DNA from: Schizochytrium sp. TIO01
Taxonomy: Eukaryota; Sar; Bigyra; Thraustochytrida; Thraustochytriidae
Direction of reading: 5' to 3'
Assembly (NCBI GenBank): GCA_004764695.1
Contig: SMSO01000035.1
Location: 1,672,001-1,736,000 of the forward strand
DNA: 64,000 nt
The notes beneath the pieces are model-generated. The model did no database searches. It saw only the letters and a list, made by a program, of their open reading frames with translations, and had not been told where the DNA came from. Every line of letters starts with the position of its first letter. The first letter of the stretch is position 1. Below, piece by piece: positions 1 to 11,094 of the stretch. Position numbers and translations under genes: made by a program.

Positions 1-2472
1 AAGCATGCATCACGTTGTCTTCTATTCTCGGAATTGATGCATGATTGCTAATGCACGTTTACCGCAACCTTGAATCCCTTCAGAATGTCAAGTTGTATTG
101 AATAGCATACGGTGATTACAACAAGGCCCCTGGACACATAGGTCAAGGGTAATAAAGTGCTGCAGGTTTGCAGAAGAAAAAACGGATAGCTAGGTTACAT
201 TCAAAGTTTTAGAAAATGGCTTCTCTTTCTGAATTTTTCCACTTCCAAGCAGAACACTTTGCATACTATATCATTCATGCGAGTAAATTCATTGGTTCTC
301 GTCGAGTATTGATGATAGGTTGGGAAACACATGCAATGCCCCATTCTAAGTTATAAAATTTGACACTCCAAAAGCTAAAAAAGAAGGTACTGCTGGCTGC
401 AGTCCGTCAAATATTTTAAACGAGGAACATGGATTTGACCTATCGTTAGTTTCCAGTGGAGTCATCTTTATCCCGATCTTCCTACCAATCGACCGCAATG
501 CCCTGCGATGGCCGAACGATCAAAATTGTTCTACTTTGTTAGATTTATCTTCTCAAGACCTAGACTTTCTTTGTGCTCTAACTTCCAATAATTAATAATT
601 ATACCGGTAAGGAGAATCAAATAGATCACTTCAGTCTCAAAGAAAACGATTGTAAGGCAAGTTGGTATTAACTCAGGGTGCTTAACTAATACGAAAATCG
701 TGAATGTAATATTTATATGGGGTAAATAGTATCTCAATCTATGTACCAAATTCGTTGCTGTGACCTGTGGAACCTGACTCTCCTGCAAGTAGTACTTCTT
801 TTTTTCTTTTCTTCTTCTTTTTTATTTTTTACACAGGGCAAGAAACGGATATAGTGTCGCTCCTACCAACTACTATACAGGCTATTAATAGCGTCGTTGT
901 TCATCTTTTGAAAAAGATGGTCTGATCAATTAATCCATCCAGCACGGTTTTTTGTCCAAAGTAAAGTGACAAGAAGAGGAAACGAGGAGATTTATTCTAC
1001 CTCTTTCTGCCAGGTGGGTATTTGTATATATATACATTACATTTGAAGTTATACATGATGTCACATTTACGTTATGCCTTTGTATCGACAGAAGTTGTTG
1101 CCTATATAATATAATTTTAGCAATAACCTATGGCTCTTGAGAAGCCAATGATACTCGATTAATTACGATCGCCGCACACTGGAGGGTTCACCCACTCTTA
1201 TGAACCTTGGTCCGGCTTTTAGTTTAGTATCCCGTTTTGTAATGCTGTTTGCATTTTTTTTAACTCAGGAGAAAGTAGTTCTCACCCTCCTTCGATTTGG
1301 GTAAGATATACGAAGTGAAACCTTTACAAAAAAACATGCAGTCCCTACTAAATTCATCATGCCTCTTCCAAAACTAAGAAAAATCAAAAACAAATATTTG
1401 ACTAAAAATCAAAGTTCAAAAAATGCTAAAACTTGTGCTGAAAAAATAGAATCTAGGATTAATCCGGTAGGATAGAGCATAGATCTCTATTTGGGGGAAA
1501 TCGGTTTTAAAACTTCTTTGCGTGGTATTGCTGAAAGCTAATCCCTTAGATGTCAGAGGTTGACTTGGATCATAAAGGCAAGAAGCTTTGGAAAGCATGA
1601 TAAACTTAAGGAGGTATTGTATAATTGGGCTTATAGAGAGAGCGATCTGCTAACCTTGGAGATGAATGGATATCCGGTTCAAATCTTCATTAGGAGTCTG
1701 AGACATACTTTTAATTTGTTCTTGCGCAGAACTCAAGATGGTTACATGAACTCATGTCCTCAACCACTGAGTGAGATTGTTCTTACATCATTCAGGGACC
1801 TAAATAATCAAGGGATTGTGTAGTACATTTTCACTCTTGAGTTTGCTTGATCTCGCCCCTTCGTATCTGATTATCAGGCTTTTATCATACACAAATTTTA
1901 ATAGTTCAAAACTTAGAACAGAGTGCCAAGGACTCTGCTGATGACTTGTCCACATGACCTGCTGAAAGGTGATTCTGATTAGCTTGAGGTTGACTGTAAA
2001 GATGAAGGCTTTAGGTTTGATGAAGAAGGTTGATTCAAGAGTTAGCGAACTGCTCTCCTGGAGAATGAATTCCAGGACAGATGGATTTATTTAGTAATTA
2101 GGGAGATTAAGACATTTTTGAAAGTGGTTAGAGATAATCGATGGGGTTAGGTTAATCCAACTTCTCCAAGCATCGATTCAAATTACACCATGCTTGGATG
2201 TAGGTAATGTGTATTCACACTTTTAGTTATTGGCTCCGGCAGCCGCATGAGTCTGGCTGCCCATTCTTGCTCTATTGTAAAACTTATGTCTACTGGGGTT
2301 CCATGAAGGGTCACCAAGAACCCTAGCAATGTTTTGTCCGCTAGTTCCTTCGATTGGAGATCTCAGCATGACCCTTCAATTGGCAATCTTAAAAACATCA
2401 CTTTCTAATTGAGAAAATCAATTTGTACGATACTCTGCTTAAGCATGCTCTTCAAGTGAAGATAGTTGTTGC
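1..2472. other. Intergenic, no supported gene
   Basis: AT-rich sequence with poly-T/poly-A tracts (for example around 798-832 and 1326-1336). The open frames here are short, most lack an ATG and none resembles a known family. It lies downstream of the first receptor-like gene, so part of it is probably that gene's 3' untranslated region. I see no RNA gene or mobile element. Confidence 0.6.
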
Positions 2473-3429
2473 TTACTCCTTCTCAGAGTTATTTGAGGTA
2501 TTGAAGTTTGAACTTGCTGCGGTCACGCGACTAGCGTTCTTTTTAGGTAGCCACGCCGCTGATGTGATCGCTAGTGTTCCAATCATATTGACCAAAGCAT
2601 CAATTGGCTGCCCAATCCAAGTTGCCATACGCACGGCCCCTTCGCGTTGCTGAGGAGTGTATGAAACCATAGCCATAAAAATAAATGTTGACATAATTGT
2701 GGTCGATGACCAGAGCAAATTTTTGCGAGCAGTAGCTCGCATTCTCTTCGATTGTACTGACATGATAGATGAAGCCTGGGCTGCCTTCATCTGCTGCCAA
2801 ACAGGCTCTATAAACAAATATAAAAAGGCCAACGAAAGGCTAGAATCAATTGTTGTAAACATCATAGCGAGCCACCACGGGTGATCTTGATAGCAAACAT
2901 CGGTGTAGATGATTTTGCCATTAATCAACAACCACATTATGATAATAAATCCTGGAATGTTATAAGTACCAAAGATACAAAAGTACCATAAATAACTCCC
3001 AAGCTTGCTTCGGTTGGAGATTGTTATCGATGCACTTGCACGCTTAAGAAAAATTGCGTAACTGAGTCCATTTCCTGCTACGTACGTTGTAGACGGCAAG
3101 GTACCAAGGATATTACAAATTCTCCATGCTGATTCAGGTGTTGGAATCAAAGTTAGACAAAGAGCAGTCAAAGAATTTAATGTCATGAAACATACGTGCA
3201 ATATAACCATTGTACAAATTTGTTTTTGGCCTTTTGTTCGCATTTTGTTTGATATAGTGAAATACGCGAGCATAATCAGTGCACATATTCCAAACACAGT
3301 AGTGATTCCATTACAGGCACCTTGAACCTTCAGAAGTGAATCAATCTGGTCTGTGTGAGTAAGGTTGCCATATTCTTCAGAGATGGTTGCCTCCTTTGTA
3401 CGAGCGATGTACTCATCAAAAAAACTCAT
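2473..3429 (-). CDS. Seven-transmembrane receptor-like protein (paralogue 1)
   Basis: A 318-residue integral membrane protein with an ATG start. Hydrophobic segments lie at about 38-60, 71-94, 105-128, 147-169, 185-210, 237-258 and 272-293, giving seven helices with an N-terminal tail of about 37 residues and a polar Ser/Asn-rich C-tail of about 25. Cys105 at the top of helix 3 and Cys179 in the loop between helices 4 and 5 sit where the conserved GPCR disulfide is found. At the inner end of helix 3, where many GPCRs carry DRY, it has FLKRA. A basic stretch (about 227-236) precedes helix 6. There is no NPxxY motif in helix 7; instead it has NMIGTLAITS, which the neighbouring paralogue shares. 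Seen: topology, cysteine pair, paralogy. Inferred: surface receptor signalling, ligand unknown. I cannot place it in a named GPCR class; a non-signalling 7TM protein is possible. Confidence 0.75.
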   Translation of the reverse strand: MSFFDEYIARTKEATISEEYGNLTHTDQIDSLLKVQGACNGITTVFGICALIMLAYFTISNKMRTKGQKQICTMVILHVCFMTLNSLTALCLTLIPTPESAWRICNILGTLPSTTYVAGNGLSYAIFLKRASASITISNRSKLGSYLWYFCIFGTYNIPGFIIIMWLLINGKIIYTDVCYQDHPWWLAMMFTTIDSSLSLAFLYLFIEPVWQQMKAAQASSIMSVQSKRMRATARKNLLWSSTTIMSTFIFMAMVSYTPQQREGAVRMATWIGQPIDALVNMIGTLAITSAAWLPKKNASRVTAASSNFNTSNNSEKE

Positions 3430-5350
3430 TCTGCTTTGAATCCTTCTTTAGTACTCCAGATATAAGATGACCAAGGCTTAATAATTAAGTTTTGCTTTTG
3501 GGAATTGTTTGGCTTCTACTCTTTGTTGTAAACTGGACCTTGCAACGAGTATTTTTCATTATTTGAAAGACAATGAAAGTTGACCTGGTTTGTTCGATCA
3601 GAATATCAAGCTGTTCCGTTGTAGCTGAAGTGAGAAGTGAGGTTGAGGGGGATAGATCGCCAATGAAGTTCATATGACTTAACGATAAACTATCTATTTA
3701 GTTCAGATTAATGCAAGGTTTTGACGACCAGGACTAGGTTGAGAATCCTTCCAGTGTGGGGGAGGCTGTCAACTTCCTCCAACGAATGATTAAAAAAAAT
3801 ATTAAAAAACATTTTTGTCAACTTGACCGAAAGAATTTGGCACTCTCCCATTGACATAACTTGACCCCAAATTTAACTCTAGGACAGGGAACACCTAACA
3901 TACTAGAGTTACTTTAAGGTTGATAACTCTTTGTATCCGTCTTCAATCTTCTGAGCGTTGAGTCCAGAGCTGTTACAAAAACAAGAATTCGTTTGTACAC
4001 CTTTTTTTTTTCACTTTTAGTGATTGTGTGTACACTTGAAAATTCGCTAATGGTTACAGCTTCGTAATATTCGACCCCTTATACCTTATTCCTGGATAAA
4101 CTCTGAGGAGTCATAGACACGAGAGAATTATATTTGGGTGCATTTTCTTAAATAGATGTTGTTTGTAAATGGTATGTTTCTGAAATATTTATGACTACTT
4201 GCCTCTTTTGACTTAATAGTACATGTAAAACTCTTGTCAGAGACGTTGCACAACAACCAGGCTCTTTTCCAGTCAGATCAAACAGTTGTCTGGTTCCTCA
4301 ATCTCTCGGTCCAACTTTCTATCTTATTCTCTAGCTACATCATTGTCTTTCTCTACATTTAGTCAAGTCAATCCAAGTTCAGAGAGACAGAGAGACGAAG
4401 ACATACTCATCGTCTACTAGAAAGTGAAGCTTCATAGCATCTGGGAAAGGAGGCCAACCGCGAGAGTCTTACGTACTTCTGAGAGACTAGAGGAAGGGAA
4501 AATAGTAAAGCGCTGTGCTGACTCTAGCCTTGATTTTCAAAGATCGCCATTCTTTCAGTTTTAAATGCTAAGAACGTCTGAATTTAGTCCTGGCTTCTCA
4601 CTGCAGAATAGCTTGTGCAGTAAAGCGTGCAGAGGTAGTCTGGCAAGAATTTTAAACTCAGGAGAAAGGGAAAGAGGATGATATTTGAGTTATTGGGGTT
4701 TTGAGTCTATGGGGAATGTATGGACAGGAGAGCTAGGTTAGGTTAGGTTTGGCACTTGGCTGTATATTACTTCAATACTTCTGGATTTCCCAACGGTTGA
4801 ATCTTCATACAATATCCTTGACTATCAGTTCTAGTTACAGCTAGTGGCAATCTGTAGAACCCTTTTGCAATTGTATAAACTCTCATTTTATGTCCTTTTA
4901 AGCATTACTTGCGTCGATTTGAGTTTTACAATGGCTTTGCCAGGAACGCTTGCTGTGTTATATCTCATTTTTCTATAAGGGTCGATCTTAGTGTCTTCAT
5001 AAAAATAAGCAAGTTAGTCTTCTATGTAGTTTTGTAAAGTGAAAACCCAGAGCAACAGTGACTAACTTATGTAATATTGATGCATGAAATATTGCCATTG
5101 CTTGTGTACACTATTCTTCTCAATAGGCGAGGCTCCTCCTGCTCCATAGGATTTCATCGAAGCAGTGCATCAAGTACTTTGCGCATGGAGGAGTAAAGTG
5201 GTGTCTAAGATGATCCATATGAAAATTTGAAAGAAGAATAGGCATCTGTAAACAAAATTATATTTTGGTTCTATCGCTTTCCAGAAAAATTTAGAACCAA
5301 TTCGAGACTTTAGCTGGGGCATATGAGAAATATATTCTACGTAAGTGAAT
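3430..5350. other. Spacer between the two receptor-like genes
   Basis: About 1.9 kb separating the tandem minus-strand paralogues, containing the upstream region of paralogue 1 and the downstream region of paralogue 2. A 62-codon ATG frame (3485-3673, minus) ends just upstream of paralogue 1 but resembles nothing known and could simply be leader sequence. A short TTAGG-like triple repeat lies at about 4735-4750. There is no evidence of a third receptor copy. Confidence 0.55.
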
Positions 5351-6367
5351 CTATCCTTCTGATAATTCAGTTCCAGTGAGCTTAGTTGAGGCTTCAAGAT
5401 TTCCTGCACCAGTAGAGTACACTTTGCTCGCCGCTCCTGAAGCTCTTGAAAATCCATCAGGCGCCCACACGCCGCTTGTTATAGCCATGGAGGAAATCAT
5501 ATTAATGAGAGACACGATACATAATGCACCCCAAAACAGAAATCGCACATGGCAATTCTCTGGAGTAGGATCCTTTGTCGGAATAATTGTTACCATAAGC
5601 ATATACGCAGATGTTGAGCAAATAGAAATTGAAGAGCAAAGAAAGTTTTTCTTTGTAGTGTGCTTCATTTTTTGAGTATTACGAGAATTTGCAGAGCTTG
5701 TGGTATGCATGGTTTTAATTTGATTCAAAACAGGCTCGAGAAATACGTAAAGGAATGATGATGCAAGTGAGAGATCTGTAATATAGAAAATTAATGCAAG
5801 CTCCCATTGATGAAATTGTTGGCAAACTCCTTGATAGTACATCTTTCCATGAATTGTGAGCCAAACTATAACCAAAAAGCCTCCTACGCCGTAGGTACCC
5901 AAAACACAAAGTTGGTAGAGAGTGCTTGCTAGCTTACTTCTCCGTGAGAATGATGCACTGGCAGCTGCACGCTTAAGATAAATACCATACGTGAAACCAT
6001 TTGCACAAACATAAGTAAATACGGGAACGCTTCCTAACATAGAGCATGACAACCATGACGATTCATCGAATCTAGCCACAGCTCCAATCAGCACTGCGAT
6101 CGACAAACACATCATGAAAAAAATGTGCCCAATCAACAGGCGTAGTAAACTACGCTGGCGTGGTCCATTCTGTGGCTTGCGGTAGCCAACGAGGGAAACG
6201 TAGAGGAGTGAAATAAATGAGCAAACAAGAAGGAGGACACTTGTAATAGTCTGTAAACTTAAGAATCTCTCAGCATCTTCTGTCAATTCCCATAATTCGT
6301 CAGAGTATAGAGTGTTATTCTTGTTTCGAGCGACCGAGGTATCGACAAATGTTTGAAAACCTCCCAT
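5351..6367 (-). CDS. Seven-transmembrane receptor-like protein (paralogue 2)
   Basis: A 338-residue protein starting at the ATG at 6367; the open frame extends six codons further upstream only to a GTG. Seven hydrophobic helices lie at about 38-61, 74-98, 108-130, 149-171, 187-212, 240-262 and 278-300. It is clearly paralogous to the gene at 2473-3429: both have YLKRA/FLKRA followed by ASAS and a RRSKL/NRSKL segment after helix 3, a GTY motif in helix 4, the loop Cys in a VCxQ context (Cys182), a Cys at the top of helix 3 (Cys108), and NMI..xAITS in helix 7. Similarity is strongest from helix 3 to helix 5 and weakest in the N- and C-terminal tails. Same strand and order suggest tandem duplication. 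The role is inferred as a cell-surface receptor; ligand and G-protein coupling are unknown. Confidence 0.75.
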   Translation of the reverse strand: MGGFQTFVDTSVARNKNNTLYSDELWELTEDAERFLSLQTITSVLLLVCSFISLLYVSLVGYRKPQNGPRQRSLLRLLIGHIFFMMCLSIAVLIGAVARFDESSWLSCSMLGSVPVFTYVCANGFTYGIYLKRAAASASFSRRSKLASTLYQLCVLGTYGVGGFLVIVWLTIHGKMYYQGVCQQFHQWELALIFYITDLSLASSFLYVFLEPVLNQIKTMHTTSSANSRNTQKMKHTTKKNFLCSSISICSTSAYMLMVTIIPTKDPTPENCHVRFLFWGALCIVSLINMISSMAITSGVWAPDGFSRASGAASKVYSTGAGNLEASTKLTGTELSEG

Positions 6368-9300
6368 GGTCAAAGTATTGTACACGAACTTGATTGACCT
6401 CTTCAGCGAGCCTCGAACTTGATTTCTTCAACCCCGGCTGATTTCTCAATTTCCAGATTTGCCATTTATTTTCCGACATAGAATTGGATTAGCATTTCGG
6501 AAAGTCAAGTAATTATTTTGTTCGGGCTACTTCGTAAGAAACACAAACAGATGTGATAGAATATAACCGTTTACTCGTGGACTCCTTAATATGCGGGATG
6601 CAAAACACATCCGCTAGACTCTTGTGCGTTTCCTGTAGATTTAGTGACTTTCCATTAGGAAATGTCCCAAGCTATTGAGGAACTAAATTGTACCATATTT
6701 TGGTGGTGTTGTGTCCTTCCTTCAGAGGAATGTACTTTCCCCCAAACTTCCAAGTCATGAAAACTGTCCGTTGAGACTCTTTCACGAACAGGTACGTAGT
6801 AGGCTATATTTATGTAATATTACATTCAGACTCACCTCCGTATAATGCAACCATGAAGTGACATTGGTACCTATTTGCAAAAGGAAGCGAGGCAATAAAG
6901 ATTCTTCTATTTCGCTGGTTTGTCGAGTGCGGTCACGCAACAGAACAGTCTCTTTCGGGTTGTGCTTAGATTGCCCATATCGCTTGATTGTTAAAAAGAC
7001 GGAGCTATCCTTTACAACGGACCGAATTATATTGCAACCTAACGGTTTGAAGATTAAGAGTGTTAACTTTTGAGGTTTTATTGATCCAGTTAGTAACCTT
7101 CTTATGTATCTGTGCCTAGTGATGAAAGAGCTTGAAGTTCACATTTTTGTCTGAGGCCTTGGTTTAAATGCCGGAGCCAACTATTTGTGACAAGACAGTA
7201 AAACTATTTCCGGCAGCTGGGTAGAATGCTATACGTGGCGAAACAAAATTCAATGCCAGCAATTGTTTATGTTTTTGTGCATTCCCCATCACCGGCCACT
7301 GCTCATGGAAAAACCAGGCTTTAATTTGTTAGAGGTGCCGTCCGGGTCATGGGATAATAACGACTATTACTACCTCAACCATGTAAGATCTCACTTTGAG
7401 ACCGTTGCTATTCACCTTTGCTATTTACTTCAATTCATGAACGGTTCTTCGTTGCTTACCCCGTCATTGTCTCTTACTCATTTGTCATTACCTTATATAG
7501 TCCCAAACGCATCTTCCTTTTCAAATTTAAATTTAAAAATTTAAAATTTTAACGATTCTAATCTCAGGGTCAGCAATTCGGTTGGTGGAGTTGAATGATA
7601 GGGTGATTGACTAATCTGCGTTTTTATAGTACTCTAAGTTCCGGGTCGTAAAGAGCCATAACAATTTTCTTTCCATCTCCAAAAACGCGTCGAACAAAAG
7701 TGCCAGACTCAGATCCTCCAGGGCCTCCTTTTCCCAATCCCAACGTATTTATAAACAGAAACTGAAGAGAAAAAAAAAAGAACCACAACTTGTATTGTAT
7801 ACTATAGATGTGCTTGGCTATTCGAGATGACTACGGTGTAAGATTGATGGGGAAATATTTGTAGATGGTTCTTTATGGGTCTGTTGTGTTTTCCATGTTT
7901 CTGTGGTTCACTCTCAAGCGTCCATAAGAACTTATATGGCATACAGCTCTAGGAAAGCCGAAATTGGTACATAGAACAAGCCTTGCAATGCAAAAACTCC
8001 ACACTTTCATGTTTCCACCAAACGCCAGAATAGCAACCTGAGAGCTGCACCTCATCCTCCACGCATCTTATCTTTCCGAATCAGCGGCCCTCTCTTTGTT
8101 GGATTTGATTGATCCGCTGCAGCTACTCTCCAGGTTATGAAATTTGTTCTAGGCTCATTTAGAAGGAAAGCTCTCTAGCAGTGAATGTTCGATTTTGAAA
8201 TTGGCCTAAGCAATCTCTCAAAGATAATAGGTTGCCAAGTAGCGCGTAGAAATTGCAAGAAACAAAGTCTTAATGTAAAATTGTGATTTTAAGTCTATAA
8301 CAATCTCAATATGAAGCTCGCATCGCAGAGATAGACAAAAAGATACTACATTAAAATTGCCCTTCAGTTTTGAGGTGCTACTTTTTATATTTTATTTTTT
8401 ATTTTTTATTACAAATAATTAAACAGTAGGCAGTAACAGTAACCAACTTACTACCTGCTTAGTAGACACTACCCAAATACCTTTAGATTCATGGAAAGGC
8501 TCTCTAGAGGCCTACTGAAGTTCTACGCATTACTAAAGAGCCCATACTATTTGCCTAAATTCCGGAAGGCCGGAGAACCAGACATGCGTTCAGCTCTTCA
8601 TCCTCTCTCTTGCGACACAGTGTATTTTGTCCATATAAATAGCTATTCTAGTCTGTGTCTGCTATGAATTTCTGGTTTCCCTGAGTCCAGCTCTTTTGCC
8701 CTTGCTTCTTTTAGTATCTCCATCTTCCTTGTTGCTTTCTATTTTAATCATTATAATTAAACTCTGTCAACTTGCATGAGTGTTTGTTTTGAGCTACTAC
8801 TCCTTTGAAGATATTGCTTTGGAATAACTTTTAACTAAGAAAGAAAGGAGCTTCACGATTGACGCAGTGTCCAGCTCCGCCGCCGCTCTTAGAAATAGAG
8901 AATACGGGTTGTGGTCTTCGAAATCGTAGACAATGGTCCTGCTGCCGGGGATAAATAGTCATGAGCCAGAACAACTCCAGTCGGAGTGCCATGGTTTGTT
9001 TGACTTTCGTGCTCTCAGCATCTGCCTGGCAAGAAGGACGGCCCTGTCTGTAGAAACCATATGAGCGCCCAAAAATGACAACGCTGATGCTGACGCGGAT
9101 GCTAATGCTGATGCTAATGCTGATGCTGATGACAGACAGCCTCAATCAACGGTAGAAGACACCTGAGTTTAATCTGAGCTTGGAATTGATTGGCATTGCG
9201 ATCCTCCCGTGCCTGACAAACAGCACGTGCCTGTGGAAACATCACAATCTACATTGACAAGGCTATAAGTAAATAAAAGTGTCCAAAGTCAACATGCTCG

Positions 9301-10323
9301 CTCTTCGTCGTGATCCGCATCATCTTCGTCGCTAATGTCTGTATATCTGATCGAGTGGTCGGCTTGTTTGCTGCCCGCTTGGCTCTTGGGGCCTTCGTTG
9401 GCTCTTTGCGGCGATCCTAACTCGAGCTGCTCTCTTGGTTTAGAGAATCAGGCACCAAGAAAGAGTTGATGACGACTTTTGTAGTTGAGTTACTATTTGT
9501 TTTGATAATAATTGTACTATGGAAATACTTATTATTCCATACTATGATGAAGTTTTCAATGTAGAATTACCATCCAGGTAGAGATGAAGCCTGCCTTTGT
9601 AAATGGGGGCCTCTGCAATGATGAGAGGCGAAGTGAGCCGCGAAATGTGACTCAAACCTCTATAGGCGGTGGGTGGATTCAAGCGTACGCGCAGTCTCAA
9701 GGATTACGATCAACTTGAGACTTGGAGACATGACCCTTTCCTTTCAAGCTCTCATGAATTGAAAAGGAGCTATCTTTTTATTTATTTTTTTTCCTTCTCT
9801 TTTTTGATCAAGCTTATTGAGTGCTACTGGTATCTGGTATAAAACAGTGGTTGAAGAAACTTACAAATTTTAGCAAATCTGCACGAGCGAGCGATCATGC
9901 ATGCGAGTTTGAGCAACATGCAGGACCTCGACAAGGCTCTCGAACAAACCAATTCCGAATTAACAATTGTCGCTGCCCACACTCGCGCTACGCGCTTGCA
10001 CCTGCCTGTGTCTTGCGCTTCGCAAAGCAAAGTTCAAACTTGAAGTCGTGCACGTGCCGAGTGGCTCAACATTCGACATTCGACTTCGGGGGACCTAGAG
10101 TAGCTTGAGGACAGATCGCAAAACATCAATATCGATCAGCGAGGTATTCTGAGCAATCTTGTGCTGACTCGAGCAGCTTGGGTGGAGATTCTTCAGAAAA
10201 GGAGTTACTTCGGACGAACCAGTAATTGATCGAGAGAGACCAATTAAATCATTGTTTTAAGAGAGCCCAGAATCTATACATTATCCTGCAGTTTTCATTA
10301 CGCGTCGAACAAAGCAGCAAGAA
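6368..10323. other. Intergenic, no supported gene
   Basis: About 4 kb between the divergently oriented receptor paralogue 2 and the BI-1 gene. It contains short open frames without recognisable families (for example 6858-7073 and 7263-7544), A/T-rich stretches (8390-8420) and a GATGCT/AATGCT microsatellite at 9083-9131. The last few hundred bases presumably contain the BI-1 promoter and leader, but I recognise no defined element. Confidence 0.5.
9083..9131. repeat. Hexanucleotide microsatellite (GCTGAT/GCTAAT)
   Basis: A run of imperfect hexamer units alternating GCTGAT and GCTAAT, with one GCGGAT variant. It generates long open frames in several phases on both strands, which are artefacts of the repeat. 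Intergenic. Confidence 0.85.
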
Positions 10324-11094
10324 ATGCGGTATTCTTCTTCGCGGAGCACCTATATGGCACCAGTTTATTATGACTTCTCCGCACCATCTCCAGATGCTGT
10401 GTCGAAAGCAATCTCCGACGGGACTTCAGCACCACTCTCACGAAGAGCCCGTCAACACCTAATTCGAGTTTACACAACACTAGCTGTAGGCGGGCTCATT
10501 GCTGCTCTCGGTGTGTATGTATTCTCACGCTCTCAAATCGCAACATTCTTACCCATGATTGGTAGCGTTCTCTGCGTGGTTGCCATGCCACAATTCGAGG
10601 ACGAGGTAGCTAGACTCGGCATTTTTGGCCTTTTGGCATTTTTACAAGGTCTCACAATTGGAGGTCTCGTGGAATTTGCGCTTGACGTAGATCCAGTTCT
10701 CCCCTTAGTTGCTCTATTCTTGACTGCGATTGTCTTTGGAGCCTTTTCAGTAGCGGCACTTTACTCTGAGAAGAGGGACATGTTGTACCTCGGAGGTACC
10801 TTGTACTCTCTACTTGGTATGCTCACAATTGTGGGATTCCTAAATATCTTTCTGAGATCGCCGTTGCTATCCATGTTTCGCCTCTATGGCGGCTTTATGG
10901 TCTTCTGTGGCTACGTGTGCTTCGATACGCAACTCATCCTTATCAAATATGATCTGGGGGACCGGGACTATATTTACCACGCCATGGCGCTCTTTGTAGA
11001 TATGGTTGGCCTCTTCGTGCGGCTAGTCACGATTCTTCTCCAGAATCACGAAGACAACGTACGGCGCCGCAGCAGATCGCGCAGCAGGTATTGA
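10324..11094 (+). CDS. Bax inhibitor-1 family membrane protein (TMBIM6-like)
   Basis: A 256-residue multi-pass protein with an ATG start, the usual length for BI-1 (about 240 residues). Six or seven hydrophobic segments run from about residue 50 to 240. Family hallmarks are present: GGLVEFALDVDP (113-124), GFMVFCGYVCFDTQ (190-203) and the terminal HAMALFVDMVGLF (219-231). Asp201 and Asp226 correspond to the two aspartates that form the pH-sensing pair in the TMBIM/YetJ calcium-leak family. The C-terminal tail is very basic (RRRSRSRSR), as expected for the cytosolic tail of ER-resident BI-1. The family sits in the ER membrane, leaks calcium and protects against ER-stress-induced death. Single exon. 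The usual Glu after the FDTQ segment is Ile here, a minor deviation. Confidence 0.93.
   Translation: MRYSSSRSTYMAPVYYDFSAPSPDAVSKAISDGTSAPLSRRARQHLIRVYTTLAVGGLIAALGVYVFSRSQIATFLPMIGSVLCVVAMPQFEDEVARLGIFGLLAFLQGLTIGGLVEFALDVDPVLPLVALFLTAIVFGAFSVAALYSEKRDMLYLGGTLYSLLGMLTIVGFLNIFLRSPLLSMFRLYGGFMVFCGYVCFDTQLILIKYDLGDRDYIYHAMALFVDMVGLFVRLVTILLQNHEDNVRRRSRSRSRY

Noticed and set aside
531..788. 85-codon hydrophobic minus-strand frame near the receptor genes
   Set aside because: Starts at TTG with no internal ATG and shows none of the motifs shared by the two receptors, so it cannot be supported as a third copy.
1560..1823. 87-codon frame with a GGTTCAAATC tRNA B-box-like string
   Set aside because: No ATG start and no protein family; no A-box or acceptor stem pairing around the B-box-like string, so no tRNA either.
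5170..5457. 95-codon minus-strand frame overlapping the 3' end of receptor paralogue 2
   Set aside because: Overlaps the real gene's C-terminal codons in another frame and has no similarity to the paralogue.
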